A stretch of DNA of 64,000 nt from positions 248,001 to 312,000 of the forward strand of contig NZ_WHZU01000001.1 in the NCBI RefSeq assembly GCF_010667655.1, written 5' to 3'. The position numbers and the translations under genes are program-made. The notes beneath the pieces are model-generated. The model ran no database searches. It saw only the letters and a list, made by a program, of their open reading frames with translations, and was not told where the DNA came from. The stretch comes from Bifidobacterium saimiriisciurei. Its GTDB lineage: Bacteria; Actinomycetota; Actinomycetes; Actinomycetales; Bifidobacteriaceae. Positions 63,731-64,000 of this stretch are shown in pieces. The first letter of the stretch is position 1. Each line of letters starts with the position of its first letter.

Positions 63731-64000
63731 ATGCTGATCGCCGTGGACATCGGCAACACGAACATCGTCATCGGATTCATCGACGGCGACGACATCATCG
63801 GCACGTATCGTCTGACGACGAAGACCCGTCGCACGAGCGACGAATACGCGATGATGCTTTCGACGTTCATGACGATGTCGCATATCCGCCCCGAGGAGGT
63901 CGATGACGTCATCATCTCCTCCGTGGTGCCGAAGGTCATGTACGCGTTCCGTTCGAGCATCAAGAAGTTCCTCGACCTCGATCCCATCATCATCGGGCCG
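63731..64000 (+). CDS. coaX: Type III pantothenate kinase (5' part, cut by window end)
   Basis: The first 90 codons are present. 'MLIAVDIGNTNIVIGFIDGD' is the ATP phosphate-binding motif of CoaX, followed by 'RLTTKTRRTSDEYAMML' and 'VIISSVVPKVM', all typical of the type III family. The enzyme phosphorylates pantothenate, the first step of CoA synthesis, and is not inhibited by CoA in characterised members. GAGAGGAAGACC precedes the ATG. It follows coaBC directly. Confidence 0.93.
   Translation, partial: MLIAVDIGNTNIVIGFIDGDDIIGTYRLTTKTRRTSDEYAMMLSTFMTMSHIRPEEVDDVIISSVVPKVMYAFRSSIKKFLDLDPIIIGP

Overview
The window looks like chromosomal DNA of a Bifidobacterium (high-GC Actinomycetota). The DNA is GC-rich and strong AAGGAGG-type ribosome binding sites are common. 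Housekeeping genes (dnaG, alr, luxS, recQ, coaBC, coaX) are interleaved with small sugar-catabolic clusters, each with its own local LacI, ROK or GntR repressor. A GPH-type lactose permease is paired with a GH2 beta-galactosidase. I cannot name the species from sequence alone.

Layout. 1-10 kb: the 3' end of a GmrSD-like (DUF1524) protein with a RAMA-like tail; a 41-residue protein with its own promoter; a RarD-type EamA transporter; an unknown membrane protein; a SWIM/SNF2 helicase; an esterase; tRNA-Arg(UCU); and a family-6 DNA glycosylase. 10-15 kb: sugar-acid cluster A (2-hydroxyacid dehydrogenase, MHS transporter, SDR, divergent LacI). 15-21 kb: dnaG, alr, an orphan ABC ATPase and an amino-acid permease. 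21-27 kb: a pentitol cluster (FGGY kinase, SDR, RbtT/DalT-like polyol permease, divergent ROK repressor with two palindromic operators).

27-41 kb: a gluconate/idonate/gulonate region. It holds 6-phosphogluconate dehydrogenase, gluconokinase and a GntR regulator read from a probably leaderless mRNA; cluster B (SDR, ManD/RspA dehydratase, MHS transporter, IdnD-like dehydrogenase, LacI); and cluster C (a second MHS transporter, a gluconate 5-dehydrogenase-like SDR, a second IdnD, LacI). B and C are recognisable duplicates. The LacI proteins of A, B and C have the same specificity residues, and related TGTAwCGwTACA palindromes lie in front of each cluster. The simplest flow is idonate (or gulonate) to 5-ketogluconate to gluconate to 6-phosphogluconate to ribulose 5-phosphate, which joins the phosphoketolase (bifid) shunt.

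41-64 kb: luxS, a GNAT acetyltransferase, recQ, a TetR regulator divergent from two tandem YhgE/Pip proteins, and metB plus cbs for transsulfuration. Then comes a lactose locus (GPH permease, lacZ, LacI repressor) with matching TTTAGTAAA palindromes, followed by an SDR/NTF2-fold pair resembling steroid enzymes, coaBC and the start of coaX.

The most unusual non-coding content is a set of structured intergenic repeats. There are two copies of an 84-86 nt hairpin element with compensatory changes; two copies of a multi-branched element with invariant single-stranded blocks but different stems; three members of a GGCTCCCC repeat family; and two tandem hairpin arrays flanking the lactose locus.
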